Counted from the stretch's first letter, positions 1 through 9,345 are shown. The stretch: DNA of 64,000 nucleotides from Clostridiales bacterium (GCA_012842605.1 DUSN01000101.1:1-64000), one strand, 5' to 3'. Numbers and translations are program-made. Notes: generated by a model not told the origin, from the sequence alone.

Positions 1-124
1 ACCTATTCTTTTCTGATTATTATCGTAAAGTCTGCGTAAACTAAGGAACCGCCGTATACGTGAACCGTTTGTACGGTGGTGTGAGAGGTCGGTAGGTGAA
101 TTTATCACCTACCTCCTACTCGAT
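1..124 (+). mobile_element. Group II intron, 3' end only (domains V and VI)
   Basis: Only the 3' end of a bacterial group II intron is present; its body and any reverse-transcriptase ORF would lie left of the window. Domain V is at about 43-82: a stem formed by ACCGCCGTA and TACGGTGGT around a small loop. It is followed by the GTGAGAGG linker. Domain VI is a perfect hairpin, GGTAGGTGA / TCACCTACC with loop ATTTA. The element ends with CCTACTCGAT at 115-124, where the A seven bases from the end is the expected branch point. This layout and ending are characteristic of bacterial group II introns. The exact 3' splice site (after 124) is inferred. Confidence 0.82.
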
Positions 125-258
125 TGCCTTGTCCATGTACTTTAACATATGCTTAATATAATTGTAACAATATAGCTTTAATCTTTGAAACTTTTCTTAG
201 CAGAAAAGGGTATATATAATATAAAGGCAATTTGACCTATAAAATATGGGGGGATATA

Positions 259-1701
259 ATGAGGCAGAGAAGGAGTGACAGGAAAAAGAATAAGCATACC
301 GGCAGAAAATTATCAATTTTTCTGGTTATTATGCTCATCGTGCTTTTCTCGTCAGGATATTATGTAAAGGCTCAAATAGAGGAAGTGGTCTATACTGAAA
401 CCTTTTATCCTGGCATCAGCGTTAACGGTGTAAGCCTGGCAGGAATGACCATGGCAGAAGCAAAGCAAGCCTTAATGGCTAAAGTGCATGAGGAATCAGA
501 AAAATACGGCCTGGTATTGAAATATGAAGACAAAGTGTGGGAATTTAACTATGAAGTGTTTAACATAGAATCAAATTTGGACGAGATTTTAGAGACAGCA
601 TATGATCTGGGCAGAACTGGAGCCCTTTTGAAACGGTATTCTGACATAAGGGATTTGGCTAAAAACTCTATGGATTATGAACTATCTCTTAAAATGTCTA
701 TAAAACAGCTGCAAAACAGGATAAAAAACATTGTTGATGAGATTAATGTTGAGGCAGTTAACGCAACTATAGAATTTCATCCCAATGAGGATAAAAAATT
801 TACTATAACCCCTGAAAAAACAGGTCTTTATTTAGATATCAACAAATTAATGAATGAACTTGAAAAAGCTTTTCTGTCTCAGACTTATGTTGTAAAAGAA
901 CTGGAGCCTGAAGTCATCCAGCCCGCTGTTTATGCAGAGGAACTGGAAAAGCAGACTTTTAAGATTGCTTCATTCTATACGGTAGTTACGGGCACTGAAG
1001 CACGAAAAAGCAATGTCTTTCATGCTGCCCGCCAGTTTAACGGAATGATTGTACAGCCCGGTCAAGTGGTGTCATTTAATGCAACTACAGGTGAAAGGAC
1101 TGTTGCCAACGGCTATAAGAAAGCTCCTGTCATCATGCCTGACAAAAGCTTGCAGGATGAGCTGGGCGGAGGCGTTTGCCAGACCTCGTCCACAATATAC
1201 AATGCTATTGTACGGGCAGGGCTGAAAATAGAAGAAAGATGGCATCATTCTTTCCCGTCCACCTACGTGGATATAGGGCACGATGCTACAGTGAACTGGC
1301 CTAATGTAGACTTTAAATTCTCCAATAACAAGGATACGCCAATCTATATTCATACTTACAGGGACGGAAACAAGCTGTATGTCGATGTATATGGAGAACC
1401 GGATCCGGGTTATGATAATGTTAAGTTAGAGTCTGATATCTATGCAAGCTACAAAGCACCGGACCCCAAGATTGTTCAGGATAAAGACGGGGAATATGTG
1501 ACCTATAAGGATGAGACCTATACAAAGATTCAATCCCGGCCCGGTTATAAAGTAAAGACCTGGCGTGTATTCTACAAGGACGGCAAGGAAGTAAACCGTG
1601 AACTGGTAAGTGACGATTACTACAGGCCAATTACCGGAACCGTATATGTTGGTGTTAAGGACAGACCGGCACCGCAGGAAACACAGCAACCCCAGGAGTA
1701 A
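259..1701 (+). CDS. VanW family membrane-anchored surface protein
   Basis: The start is set at the ATG at 259, preceded by GGGGG at 249-253; the upstream in-frame ATG at 232 has no ribosome binding site. The product is about 480 aa with one N-terminal membrane segment (residues ~18-36) and the rest outside the cell. Residues ~70-190 look like the peptidoglycan-binding-type domain that often precedes VanW. The VanW domain follows at ~245-380, with its signature GGGVCQTSSTIYNA near residue 303. The C-terminus resembles a G5-like beta module and ends in a Pro/Gln-rich tail. VanW proteins are linked to the cell envelope but their biochemical role is not established. A strong terminator follows the gene, which appears monocistronic. 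Confidence 0.85.
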   Translation: MRQRRSDRKKNKHTGRKLSIFLVIMLIVLFSSGYYVKAQIEEVVYTETFYPGISVNGVSLAGMTMAEAKQALMAKVHEESEKYGLVLKYEDKVWEFNYEVFNIESNLDEILETAYDLGRTGALLKRYSDIRDLAKNSMDYELSLKMSIKQLQNRIKNIVDEINVEAVNATIEFHPNEDKKFTITPEKTGLYLDINKLMNELEKAFLSQTYVVKELEPEVIQPAVYAEELEKQTFKIASFYTVVTGTEARKSNVFHAARQFNGMIVQPGQVVSFNATTGERTVANGYKKAPVIMPDKSLQDELGGGVCQTSSTIYNAIVRAGLKIEERWHHSFPSTYVDIGHDATVNWPNVDFKFSNNKDTPIYIHTYRDGNKLYVDVYGEPDPGYDNVKLESDIYASYKAPDPKIVQDKDGEYVTYKDETYTKIQSRPGYKVKTWRVFYKDGKEVNRELVSDDYYRPITGTVYVGVKDRPAPQETQQPQE

Positions 1702-1721
1702 CCCCGGAGAAAGAAAAGATA

Positions 1722-1768
1722 GCGGCTGCAGCAGCATAAATGCTGATTCAAACTGCAGCCGCTTTTTT
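1722..1768 (+). terminator. Intrinsic terminator after the VanW gene
   Basis: Perfect 10-bp stem GCGGCTGCAG / CTGCAGCCGC followed by six T residues, 20 bases after the stop codon. It may also act on the convergent MATE gene from the other side. Confidence 0.9.
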
Positions 1769-1809
1769 GTATGTCTGTTTTGTTATCCGTCTGCTTTTTT
1801 TTCTGCCTG

Positions 1810-3168
1810 TTATATTGTCTGTCTGGTAAGATTTTTGATCCATTTGAACCGGTTGACCTTTACTATGGCTACAAAGCATTTAAGAATTTGATCGCATTTC
1901 AGGCATGCAAACACTACTACCGGCGGAGCATGGAAAACAAATGCAGCAAGCAATGCAGAAGGAATTACAATCAGCCATACATGGATCAGATCATTTATCA
2001 GAACAAAGCTGATTGCTCCGCCCGCCCTAACGATTCCCGTCAATGAAGCCATCTGATATGAGGTGCCTATTATGGTTACTGACAAAACCGTCAGGAATTG
2101 AGCAGCCATAACTTTAGTGTCACCTGATATATTGTACAGCTTTATAATATAATCCTTTGCCACAAACATGGCAGTGCCGGATATGACACCGATTATCAGG
2201 AATAGAATTTGCAGCTTCTTAGCATATGTCTTAACTAAGTCATAATCCCCTGATCCAACGGTCTTGCTGATAATAATTGCCGATGCTCCTGCTGAGCCGT
2301 AAGCAGCTACCCCAATAATTGAGAAAACGGTATTGGCAATGCTTACTGAAGCCTGTGCGGTTGAACCCAGCCGTCCTACTATAGCACCTTGGGTAGCCAG
2401 GTTTAATCCCCATAATATATCACCCATCAATATGGGAAGTCCGTACTTAAATAAATCCTTAAGCAGCAGCATATTTGTCCTGAGCAGATCCTTAAGCCTT
2501 ATGCAAAGCCTGTCGTCTACAAATCTTACATAACATATAATGAGAGGCAGTTCTACTATTCTGGCTGACAGGGTAGCTATGGCGGCACCTTCTACTCCCA
2601 GGGCGGGTGCTCCTAAATTTCCGAATATAAGAATCCAATTAAGGGATACATTTACAGAGAAAGTGACAATGGAAATATACATTCCTATTCTTACTCTTTC
2701 CACGCTGCGCATGGCTGCTATCAGGCACTGGGTAATACTGAAGAAAATAAATGTAAAACGGAAATACTTAAAGTATTTCATACTGATAGTCAAAACGGCC
2801 TCATCGTTGGTAAACAGCCTTAAGACAGACTCCGGGAAGAGCAATGAAGCCAGCAGGAAGAGAAGGCCGGTACCTACACTGAATCTTAGGGCAATACCTA
2901 TTATGATTTTCATACTTTCGGTGTCCTTTCTGCCCCAATACTGTGTGGAAAGAATGGACATAGCCGCTCCCAGACCTAATACAACCATATGAAGCAGGTT
3001 TTGTATCTGTGTCGCCGCGTATACGCCGGAAAGGGCAAGTTCTCCAAGGGATCCTACCATAAGATTGTCTGCAAGACTCACAGAAAAGGTAATGATATTT
3101 TGAAGTGCAATAGGGGCTGCCAGCATCAATACCCATTTATATAAGTCTTTAGCGCTTTTGCTGTGCAT
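1810..3168 (-). CDS. MATE family multidrug efflux transporter
   Basis: A 452-aa integral membrane protein with the MATE pattern of about 12 hydrophobic helices in two related halves. The N-terminal motif PIALQNIITFSVSLADNLMV matches the family, and the second half carries GLPILMGDILWGLNLATQ. MATE proteins export cationic drugs or metabolites in exchange for Na+ or H+; the substrate here cannot be told. A ribosome binding site (AAGGGAACAGG) lies just upstream of the start. The gene is convergent with the VanW gene and shares the short region 1702-1809 with its terminator. A second, distinct MATE gene lies at 43660. Confidence 0.9.
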   Translation of the reverse strand: MHSKSAKDLYKWVLMLAAPIALQNIITFSVSLADNLMVGSLGELALSGVYAATQIQNLLHMVVLGLGAAMSILSTQYWGRKDTESMKIIIGIALRFSVGTGLLFLLASLLFPESVLRLFTNDEAVLTISMKYFKYFRFTFIFFSITQCLIAAMRSVERVRIGMYISIVTFSVNVSLNWILIFGNLGAPALGVEGAAIATLSARIVELPLIICYVRFVDDRLCIRLKDLLRTNMLLLKDLFKYGLPILMGDILWGLNLATQGAIVGRLGSTAQASVSIANTVFSIIGVAAYGSAGASAIIISKTVGSGDYDLVKTYAKKLQILFLIIGVISGTAMFVAKDYIIKLYNISGDTKVMAAQFLTVLSVTIIGTSYQMASLTGIVRAGGAISFVLINDLIHVWLIVIPSALLAAFVFHAPPVVVFACLKCDQILKCFVAIVKVNRFKWIKNLTRQTI

Positions 3169-3333
3169 TTACCTGTTCCCTTCTTTGGATATAAAGTTTA
3201 AATGGATTATCATAACCACTACAGTATATAACATAACTTTTTAGTTATCAATCGGGCAGTAAAAATCATATACTGAATCAACTGACATAGATAATTGAGC
3301 TTTTGTTGGTTTAGATGAAAGGATGTGATTTAG

Positions 3334-3942
3334 ATGCCTGTATTGCCGGTACGTATACGGACAATGCGGTATTTGAAACCGCCCCTTATTGATTTTTTCT
3401 ATCCCGTAGTTGAGGGGTTGGGCGATAGTGCAGTAGAGCAGAGAATTAATCATCAGATTGTCAGCCAGATGTATAAGCTGATAGCTGAACTGCAGCAGCC
3501 GGGTCTGACAACACAGGTGACTGGGTATTATGAGATTAAGGCTAATGAAAGAAATGTACTCAGCCTTATATTATCTGCAATGGGAGAGTTTGGCGGTGCC
3601 CATCCCATGACTATTGTTCATGCGCTGAATATCGATGTTGCCACCGGTTCAAACTATCCATTGGGAACTATGTTCAAGCCGGGAAGTGATTATGTAACAA
3701 TATTGTCTGATATAATTCGTGTACAGATTGCAGAACGAAATCTTCCCCTGCTGGGAGAGTATCCCGGTATACAGCCAAACCAGGAATACTATATGGCAGA
3801 TAATGTGCTGGTTATTTTCTATCAATTGTTTGAAATAATGCCCTATGCGGCAGGTTTTCCCTATTTCCCCATACCTATTTACAAAATTGAGCCAATTGTG
3901 GCCGAGACCAGCCTGCTTAACAGGTTGACAGGCATAATATGA
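3334..3942 (+). CDS. DUF4163/DUF3298-type protein
   Basis: A 202-aa protein preceded by GAAAGGATG. The order fits a short DUF4163-like N-terminal part (residues ~10-70) followed by a DUF3298-like C-terminal part (~85-190, beginning GGAHPMTIVHALNIDVATG). The same pair is found in the extracellular part of RsiV anti-sigma factors and in PdaC-like proteins. No signal peptide or membrane helix is visible here, so the protein may be cytoplasmic or the N-terminus may be mis-set. Function is unknown. It stands alone between the MATE gene and the marR operon, and a weak hairpin-T-run follows at 3976-4007. Confidence 0.72.
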   Translation: MPVLPVRIRTMRYLKPPLIDFFYPVVEGLGDSAVEQRINHQIVSQMYKLIAELQQPGLTTQVTGYYEIKANERNVLSLILSAMGEFGGAHPMTIVHALNIDVATGSNYPLGTMFKPGSDYVTILSDIIRVQIAERNLPLLGEYPGIQPNQEYYMADNVLVIFYQLFEIMPYAAGFPYFPIPIYKIEPIVAETSLLNRLTGII

Positions 3943-3975
3943 ACAGTGAAAAAACAACAACATAATATACCTTTA

Positions 3976-4007
3976 GGCAAGTCTTCTGCACTACGGCTTG
4001 CTTTTTT
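3976..4007 (+). terminator. Probable terminator after the DUF4163-type gene
   Basis: Stem GCAAGTC / GGCTTGC (one G-T pair) with a short loop, followed by TTTTTT. It lies about 35 bases beyond the stop codon. Confidence 0.6.
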
Positions 4008-4011
4008 ATTT

Positions 4012-4106
4012 GGGGACATTTCTCAATTTTTTACCTTTTTCATCTTTTTTCTCATTGCACTTTTATATGATTATATGATGTATGGGGACAGTTCTCAATT
4101 TTTGCA
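4012..4106 (+). repeat. Two copies of a GGGGACA(T/G)TTCTCAATTTTT motif
   Basis: Copies start at 4012 and 4084, 72 bases apart, and share about 20 bases with one or two differences; both run on into similar T-rich sequence. Similar short motifs occur near REP-associated (IS200-like) transposases in Clostridia, so this may be a decayed mobile-element remnant, but no transposase ORF is present. The rest of 3943-4153 is AT-rich with no gene that I can see. Confidence 0.45.
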
Positions 4107-4153
4107 CATTTTTCATAGCTGCCTGGCTTTCAGCACTTTAATTAACAAAAACA

Positions 4154-4181
4154 TTGACTTTTAGTTTTATATATGTATAAT
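4154..4181 (+). promoter_or_regulatory. Sigma-A promoter of the marR-ABC exporter operon
   Basis: TTGACT (4154-4159), a 16-base spacer, then TATAAT (4176-4181). It lies about 95 bases upstream of the marR start, and no other good promoter lies nearer. Confidence 0.72.
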
Positions 4182-4206
4182 TTAGATATGAACTATTTAA
4201 GTGTAA

Positions 4207-4228
4207 ATTAATAACTATAATTATTAAT
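4207..4228 (+). promoter_or_regulatory. Candidate MarR operator palindrome
   Basis: Perfect 8-bp inverted repeat ATTAATAA-CTATAA-TTATTAAT placed just downstream of the promoter and upstream of marR. MarR family repressors usually bind palindromes of 16-20 bp overlapping their own promoter, so autorepression is a reasonable inference. AT-rich palindromes can also arise by chance. Confidence 0.5.
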
Positions 4229-4274
4229 GTGCAATAAAATGACTGCTGAAAAGAAAATGGAAGGGGGAAGTTTG

Positions 4275-4685
4275 ATGAGCAAATCGCTGCCCCAGGAAGT
4301 ATATTGGGCATTAAGGGACGCTTCACATAACATAAGAAAGCGTCTGCACAATAAACTTGCTGACTATGGGGTAACCTGGCCTCAGTATCATGCCCTGTAT
4401 CATATACAAGATGAAGGGATTCCGGCAAATGAGCTGGCTAAAGAGTTAAACTGCAATGCCAGCAATTTGACTGGCCTCATAGACCGGTTGATGGAGAACA
4501 ACTGGGTCTATAGAGAGCATTCCCGCGAAGACCGGCGTGTATGGCTGATAAAGCTGACGGAGGAAGGAAAGAACCTCAGGGAAAGGCTGATTCCGCAGTA
4601 CAGGAGAAACATAGAGGACGAGATGAGTGTTTTAAGCGAACAGGAGATGAGACAACTCCTGGAACTGCTTAAAAAGCTCATGTAA
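4275..4685 (+). CDS. MarR family transcriptional regulator
   Basis: Start is set at the ATG at 4275 behind AAGGGGGAAG at 4261-4270; a TTG immediately upstream (4272) is the only close alternative. The product is 136 aa, normal for MarR. The winged helix-turn-helix spans residues ~45-100, with the recognition region NELAKELNCNASNLTGLIDR followed by the wing containing SREDRRVWLIKLT, a typical MarR DxRxxxxxLT motif. The gene lies 35 bases upstream of an ABC exporter and is surely cotranscribed with it. MarR repressors in such pairs usually sense the exported toxic compound. The ligand is unknown. Confidence 0.92.
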   Translation: MSKSLPQEVYWALRDASHNIRKRLHNKLADYGVTWPQYHALYHIQDEGIPANELAKELNCNASNLTGLIDRLMENNWVYREHSREDRRVWLIKLTEEGKNLRERLIPQYRRNIEDEMSVLSEQEMRQLLELLKKLM

Positions 4686-4720
4686 GCAGGTATTTTATCA
4701 CTGCAGGGAGGAAAAATCTT

Positions 4721-6472
4721 ATGAAAGAGTTAAGAGCTATCCTTCGTTATACTAAGCCATATAAATGGTATTTAGTCCTGTCAGCATTGTCCATGATTCT
4801 GGTTACTGCAATGAACATGATAGCCCCCTGGATGGTCCGCAGCCTTATTCAGACTATAACAGACAGTGTCAGCAGCAATAGTGATTTTTTAGCAAAGGTA
4901 AGCCGGCTGGCCATATTGGCTGTTATTGTGTATATGGTACGGACCCTTGCACAGTTTGGCACCGATTATGTGTCCCATTATGCGGCATGGAATATGATTA
5001 GTGAGATTCGTCATGATCTTTATGACCATATGCAGAAACTGTCCTTACGGTTTTACCATGATAAGCAAACAGGCGACCTGATGTCACGGGTAATTGACGA
5101 CACAAGAAATTTCGAGCAATTGCTGGCTCATGCCGTCCCTACCGTAGTAGTTAATGGATTAATGCTTATTGGCGTTTCCATTATGCTTTTTTCCATGAAC
5201 GCCACCCTGGCGTTGTATACCTTGATTCCCATGCCTATCCTGGCTTGGATGGTTCTGAAATTCAGCAAGATATCCAGGCCGCTGTTCAGGGAGGTACAGG
5301 TCCTGAACGGTGAAGTTAACTCTTTTCTTCAGGATAACTTTTCAGGAATAAAAGAAATCAAGGCTTTTACCAAGGAAGAATATGAAAGCAAGCGGGCAAA
5401 AAAAAGCATATTCAAGCACAATGATGCCATGCTGAGAGCATTAAGATTTACCAACTTTTTTCATCCCAGCATAGATTTTGTATCCAGCATAGGAAATGTT
5501 ATTGTCATATTTATAGGCGGCAGGCTTGCACTGGCCCATCAGCTTGCTCTGGAAGATCTGGTTGCTTTCCTTTTGTACTTAAGTTCATTTTATACTCCAA
5601 TAACCGCATTGGGCAGAATCAACGAAGGACTTCAGCACGCACTGGCCAGTGCAGAAAGGGTTTTGGATGTATTAAGCCAGGATCTTGAGGTCAAAGATGC
5701 GCCTAATGCAATAACACTGGAACATGCAAAAGGAAATATCCGGTTCCAGGATGTAAATTTCTACTATGTTGAGGGTATCCCGGTTCTTAAGGATATCTCA
5801 TTTAATGTTAATGCCGGTGAGACAGTGGCTCTTGTCGGACCTACAGGGGTTGGTAAAACAACCATAGCCAATCTGATTCCCCGGTTTTATGATCCTCAAT
5901 CAGGAGATATTTTCCTGGATGGCATAAACATAAAAAATATAACCCAGGCCAGCCTTAGAAAACAAATCAGCATTGTATCCCAGGATGTATTTTTATTCAA
6001 CGGCACAATTAAGGAAAATATTCTCTATGGCAAAGAGGATGCAACGGATGAGGAGGTAATTAATGCTGCCAAGCTGGCTAATGCACATGAGTTTATACTT
6101 GAACTCGCCAATGGATATGATACCAAGGTGGGCGAAAGAGGAGTAAAGCTTTCCGGCGGGCAGAAGCAGCGAATCTCCATTGCCCGAGCCATATTAAAGG
6201 ATGCACCCATACTTATACTGGACGAAGCTACCTCATCAGTTGATACCCAGACTGAGATGCTGATTCAGGAAGCTTTGAACAAGCTGAAGAAAAACCGTAC
6301 CACAATTGTTATTGCCCATCGTATATCCACGATTAGAGAAGCCGATCGCATTATTGTGATAAAAGAAGGAGAAATAGTAGAAGAAGGCCGGCATGACGAG
6401 CTGATCAGGCTGGGCGGCTTGTACAGCCAGTTGTGTAAAGCTCAATACAGCACCGAGACCATTGCAGTATGA
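4721..6472 (+). CDS. ABC exporter, fused membrane and ATPase domains
   Basis: A 583-aa type IV ABC half-transporter. The six-helix membrane domain covers residues ~15-310, with the coupling-helix region rich in EIRHDLYDHMQKLSLRFYHD. The ATPase follows at ~340-575 with Walker A GPTGVGKTT (~373), signature LSGGQKQR (~477), Walker B ILILDEATSSVD (~497) and the switch histidine in AHRIST. It would function as a homodimer or with an unknown partner to export lipids, peptides or drugs. A good ribosome binding site (GGGAGG) precedes it. Being behind a marR gene, it probably serves in drug or toxic-compound resistance. Confidence 0.93.
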   Translation: MKELRAILRYTKPYKWYLVLSALSMILVTAMNMIAPWMVRSLIQTITDSVSSNSDFLAKVSRLAILAVIVYMVRTLAQFGTDYVSHYAAWNMISEIRHDLYDHMQKLSLRFYHDKQTGDLMSRVIDDTRNFEQLLAHAVPTVVVNGLMLIGVSIMLFSMNATLALYTLIPMPILAWMVLKFSKISRPLFREVQVLNGEVNSFLQDNFSGIKEIKAFTKEEYESKRAKKSIFKHNDAMLRALRFTNFFHPSIDFVSSIGNVIVIFIGGRLALAHQLALEDLVAFLLYLSSFYTPITALGRINEGLQHALASAERVLDVLSQDLEVKDAPNAITLEHAKGNIRFQDVNFYYVEGIPVLKDISFNVNAGETVALVGPTGVGKTTIANLIPRFYDPQSGDIFLDGINIKNITQASLRKQISIVSQDVFLFNGTIKENILYGKEDATDEEVINAAKLANAHEFILELANGYDTKVGERGVKLSGGQKQRISIARAILKDAPILILDEATSSVDTQTEMLIQEALNKLKKNRTTIVIAHRISTIREADRIIVIKEGEIVEEGRHDELIRLGGLYSQLCKAQYSTETIAV

Positions 6473-6500
6473 TTAGTATTATTCAGGCAGCGGGAGTACG

Positions 6501-7421
6501 TCACTCGGAAATATAGCCTACCAATTCATAGCTTACATTTGTACTGGTTTCTTCAAAAAGAGTTTTGTTATTTTCCTGAAACCTAAAACTTGCTGTACCC
6601 AGAGCTGCCTCCTTGACTTTTCTGGACATATTTCCTCTGTCCGGTGCGATCAGGGTATGTTCTTTGGAAGGCTGTAGAAATATTTCCAGTAAATAGCTGC
6701 CTTGTTTAATTACTATTTCGGTATTGGAAAGCTTAAGTACTTTTACTCTTTTGTAGGTAGCCAGCCGGTATTCTTGTCCATTGAGATATACAGAGCAGAT
6801 GCATCCTGTAAATTTAGTCCCCAGAAAGGGGATTTCCGCAATTGACAGCATAATGCTGGTTTTATCAGCCTTAAAGTCATTGCATTGAAGCCAGAAGTAT
6901 TTTTCAGGGAAAGAAGTACCCCAATCCTTTTCAATATATCCTGTATTATCGTGAAACAAGAATTCCTTTCCATTAAGCACTATGCTTCCTGTTACCCTGT
7001 GAAATACGCTGATTACACCGTGGTTGCATTCCATGAACGGAACAAAGCGGAAAGGGCCCATTATATCATTTCTAAGCGGTGTTAAATGGGTATAGTACAG
7101 TTTTCCATGGCAGGTTATTGACTGCTGGCCGGTCTCAATAGTGGAAAGAGCATTAATGCTGATGTTCAAACCCTGTTTTGAAAACTCGCTGTGCCCGATT
7201 CTAATGTACAGGCTGTTATCACTGATATAGGCTTCATTGTAATTATAATCTGCCTGGTATGATCCTTCAGTGGAAATGATCTGGATAAAGGATTTCCTGC
7301 TGCCGGAACTGTCGATACTGATGCCCGGTATGAAAGCAAGCAGTTCATTCTCATTTGTATGTTTAAAATACCAGCCTTCGAAATATGAGGCCCTTTTCTT
7401 CTTCCCGTGAAAATGCTTCAT
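6501..7421 (-). CDS. Tocopherol cyclase family protein
   Basis: Start chosen at the ATG at 7421, which has GCAGGAGA in front; the in-frame ATG at 7457 has none. The product is 306 aa, cytoplasmic by appearance. The motif YFEGWYFK at residues 13-20 and the later NTGYIEKDWGTSFPE, with MGPFRFVPFMEC between them, are the hallmarks of the family named after plant tocopherol cyclase (lipocalin-like beta-barrel, related to AttH/carotenoid hydratase folds). Bacterial members in anaerobes do not make tocopherol, and their substrate is unknown. The gene is convergent with the ABC exporter, with only 28 bases between stops. Confidence 0.75.
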   Translation of the reverse strand: MKHFHGKKKRASYFEGWYFKHTNENELLAFIPGISIDSSGSRKSFIQIISTEGSYQADYNYNEAYISDNSLYIRIGHSEFSKQGLNISINALSTIETGQQSITCHGKLYYTHLTPLRNDIMGPFRFVPFMECNHGVISVFHRVTGSIVLNGKEFLFHDNTGYIEKDWGTSFPEKYFWLQCNDFKADKTSIMLSIAEIPFLGTKFTGCICSVYLNGQEYRLATYKRVKVLKLSNTEIVIKQGSYLLEIFLQPSKEHTLIAPDRGNMSRKVKEAALGTASFRFQENNKTLFEETSTNVSYELVGYISE

Positions 7422-7632
7422 TGTATCTCCTGCAGTTAATGATTTTGGATAAACCATTATTTTTTACTATAACCTAAAGGATAATGTATTATGCCTATTG
7501 CAGACGTCTTAGCAGTCATTTTAGGATTCTCTGTTTTTATGTTGCCCTTTTGAGATTTATGAATTTTATAGCAGGTTAATGATAGAAGTTAACCATGTAA
7601 ATAGCAGCTAACTGCAAAAGGAGTGAGCAGCA

Positions 7633-9345
7633 GTGAAAAACAAAAGGGAAGGAATTTACGGAAAAAAAGGGGTGGTAGCGGCAGGACACTATCTGGCAGC
7701 ATCTGCAGGTGTGAAAATGTTCGCCAAAGGTGGAAATGCGGTTGATGCCGGGGTGGCAGCAGGGCTGGCACTTGCTGTTATTAAACCTCATCAGAACGGT
7801 TTTGGAGGAGAGTGCCCAATACTTGTTTACAGCCCAAAAGACAGAAAGGTTACTGCTGTCAGCGGCCAGGGCGTTGCACCAAAAAAAGCAGCAATAGAAT
7901 GGTTCCGGCAAAACAATGTAAAAGCCATACCAGGTGACGGCTATCTGGGTGCAACCGTGCCTGGCATGTTTGGCGCTTATGCAGCAGCTTTGAAGCATTT
8001 TGGCAGACTTACCCTAAAGGAAGTATTAGAGCCTGCAATAGAACTGGCTGAAATCGGCTTTCCGGTATATCAGGCACTGCATAGTACACTTAGCGGATTG
8101 AAAGACCGCTTCATGAAGGAATGGCCTACATCAGCAGCAGTTTATACGCCAGAAGGCAGGGTGCCCCGGATAGGGGAGTTATTAAAACAGCCGGCTCTGG
8201 CAAGCACCCTGAAAAAATTGGTGGAAGCTGAGGAGGAGTATCGTTCCCGCGGCAGAGAAGCAGCCATAGACCATGCAATAGACCGGTTCTACAAAGGTGA
8301 CATAGCAGATAAAATAATTGAATTCTCTCATAGCTTCCCTGTTAAAGATGCCAGCGGAGAAAGCCATATTTCACTTCTTGAGAAAGAAGATTTTGCAGAG
8401 TATCAGACTCTGCTTGATGAACCCGTCAGTGCAGATTACAAAGAATACACGGTATTCAAGTGCGGCCCCTGGACCCAGGGACCGGTATTTCTGCAGCAGC
8501 TGAAGCTCCTGGAAGGCTTTGACCTGAAGGGAATGGGGCATAATTCTGCTGATTATATTCACACTGTAATCGAGTGTGCAAAACTGGCCTTTGCAGACAG
8601 GGATAAATACTATGGAGATCCGAAATTCGTAAATGTTCCCCTGGACAAACTCCTGTCAGAGGAATATAACAAAGAGCAAAGGTCAAAAATCAGCAGCAAA
8701 GCCAATAATACGCCTCCGGAAAGTCCCTATTGGAAATTTGAAGATTCTGCTTATGTAGGAGACACCACTCATCTTGATGCTATTGACGATGAAGGGTTTA
8801 TGATTTCAGCCACCCCGAGCGGCGGATGGATTCCTACCTCTCCTGTAATTCCGGAAGTGGGATTCCCCTTAGGCACAAGAAGTCAAATGTTCAACTTTCT
8901 GCCGGATCATCCGAATTGTATTGCCCCAGGCAAGAGGCCGAGAACCACTCTTACCCCGTCCCTGGCATTTAAGGATGGGAAGCCATGGATGGTTTTTGGA
9001 ACACCGGGCGGTGATATGCAGGATCAGTGGACATTGCAGTTTTTCTTAAATTTAGCGGAATTTGACATGACCATGGAGGATGCAGTAACTGCACCAACCT
9101 TCCATACCACTCATTTTATCAACTCCTTCTACCCCCATCCAATAGGAGAAGGTATAGTATACCTGGAAGACGGTTTCCAGAAAGAGGATTTGTATAAGCT
9201 TCAGGAAAAAGGGCATAAACTGTTCCTTGACAGGGCTGACGCTCATGGTGAAGTATGCGGCGTGAAAATAGACTGCAGGAATGGTTATATTAAAGGAGTG
9301 GCATCTCCCAAATGCGAAGGGAATGCATATGCAATGGGCTGGTAA
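7633..9345 (+). CDS. Gamma-glutamyltransferase family protein (YwrD-like)
   Basis: GTG start at 7633 behind AAAAGGAG at 7616-7622. The 570-aa product matches the GGT Ntn-hydrolase family: an N-terminal large-subunit region beginning VVAAGHYLAASAGVKMFAKG, the GNAVDAGVAAGLAL motif, and the autoprocessing site GDTTHLD. There the first Thr of TTH (residue 378) should become the nucleophile of the small subunit. The oxyanion region TPGGDMQDQW follows. It lacks a signal peptide, so it is predicted to act in the cytoplasm on gamma-glutamyl compounds. Its place at the head of a glycan-degradation cluster is odd, and the true substrate may not be glutathione. A short coupled frame follows directly. 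Confidence 0.85.
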   Translation: MKNKREGIYGKKGVVAAGHYLAASAGVKMFAKGGNAVDAGVAAGLALAVIKPHQNGFGGECPILVYSPKDRKVTAVSGQGVAPKKAAIEWFRQNNVKAIPGDGYLGATVPGMFGAYAAALKHFGRLTLKEVLEPAIELAEIGFPVYQALHSTLSGLKDRFMKEWPTSAAVYTPEGRVPRIGELLKQPALASTLKKLVEAEEEYRSRGREAAIDHAIDRFYKGDIADKIIEFSHSFPVKDASGESHISLLEKEDFAEYQTLLDEPVSADYKEYTVFKCGPWTQGPVFLQQLKLLEGFDLKGMGHNSADYIHTVIECAKLAFADRDKYYGDPKFVNVPLDKLLSEEYNKEQRSKISSKANNTPPESPYWKFEDSAYVGDTTHLDAIDDEGFMISATPSGGWIPTSPVIPEVGFPLGTRSQMFNFLPDHPNCIAPGKRPRTTLTPSLAFKDGKPWMVFGTPGGDMQDQWTLQFFLNLAEFDMTMEDAVTAPTFHTTHFINSFYPHPIGEGIVYLEDGFQKEDLYKLQEKGHKLFLDRADAHGEVCGVKIDCRNGYIKGVASPKCEGNAYAMGW

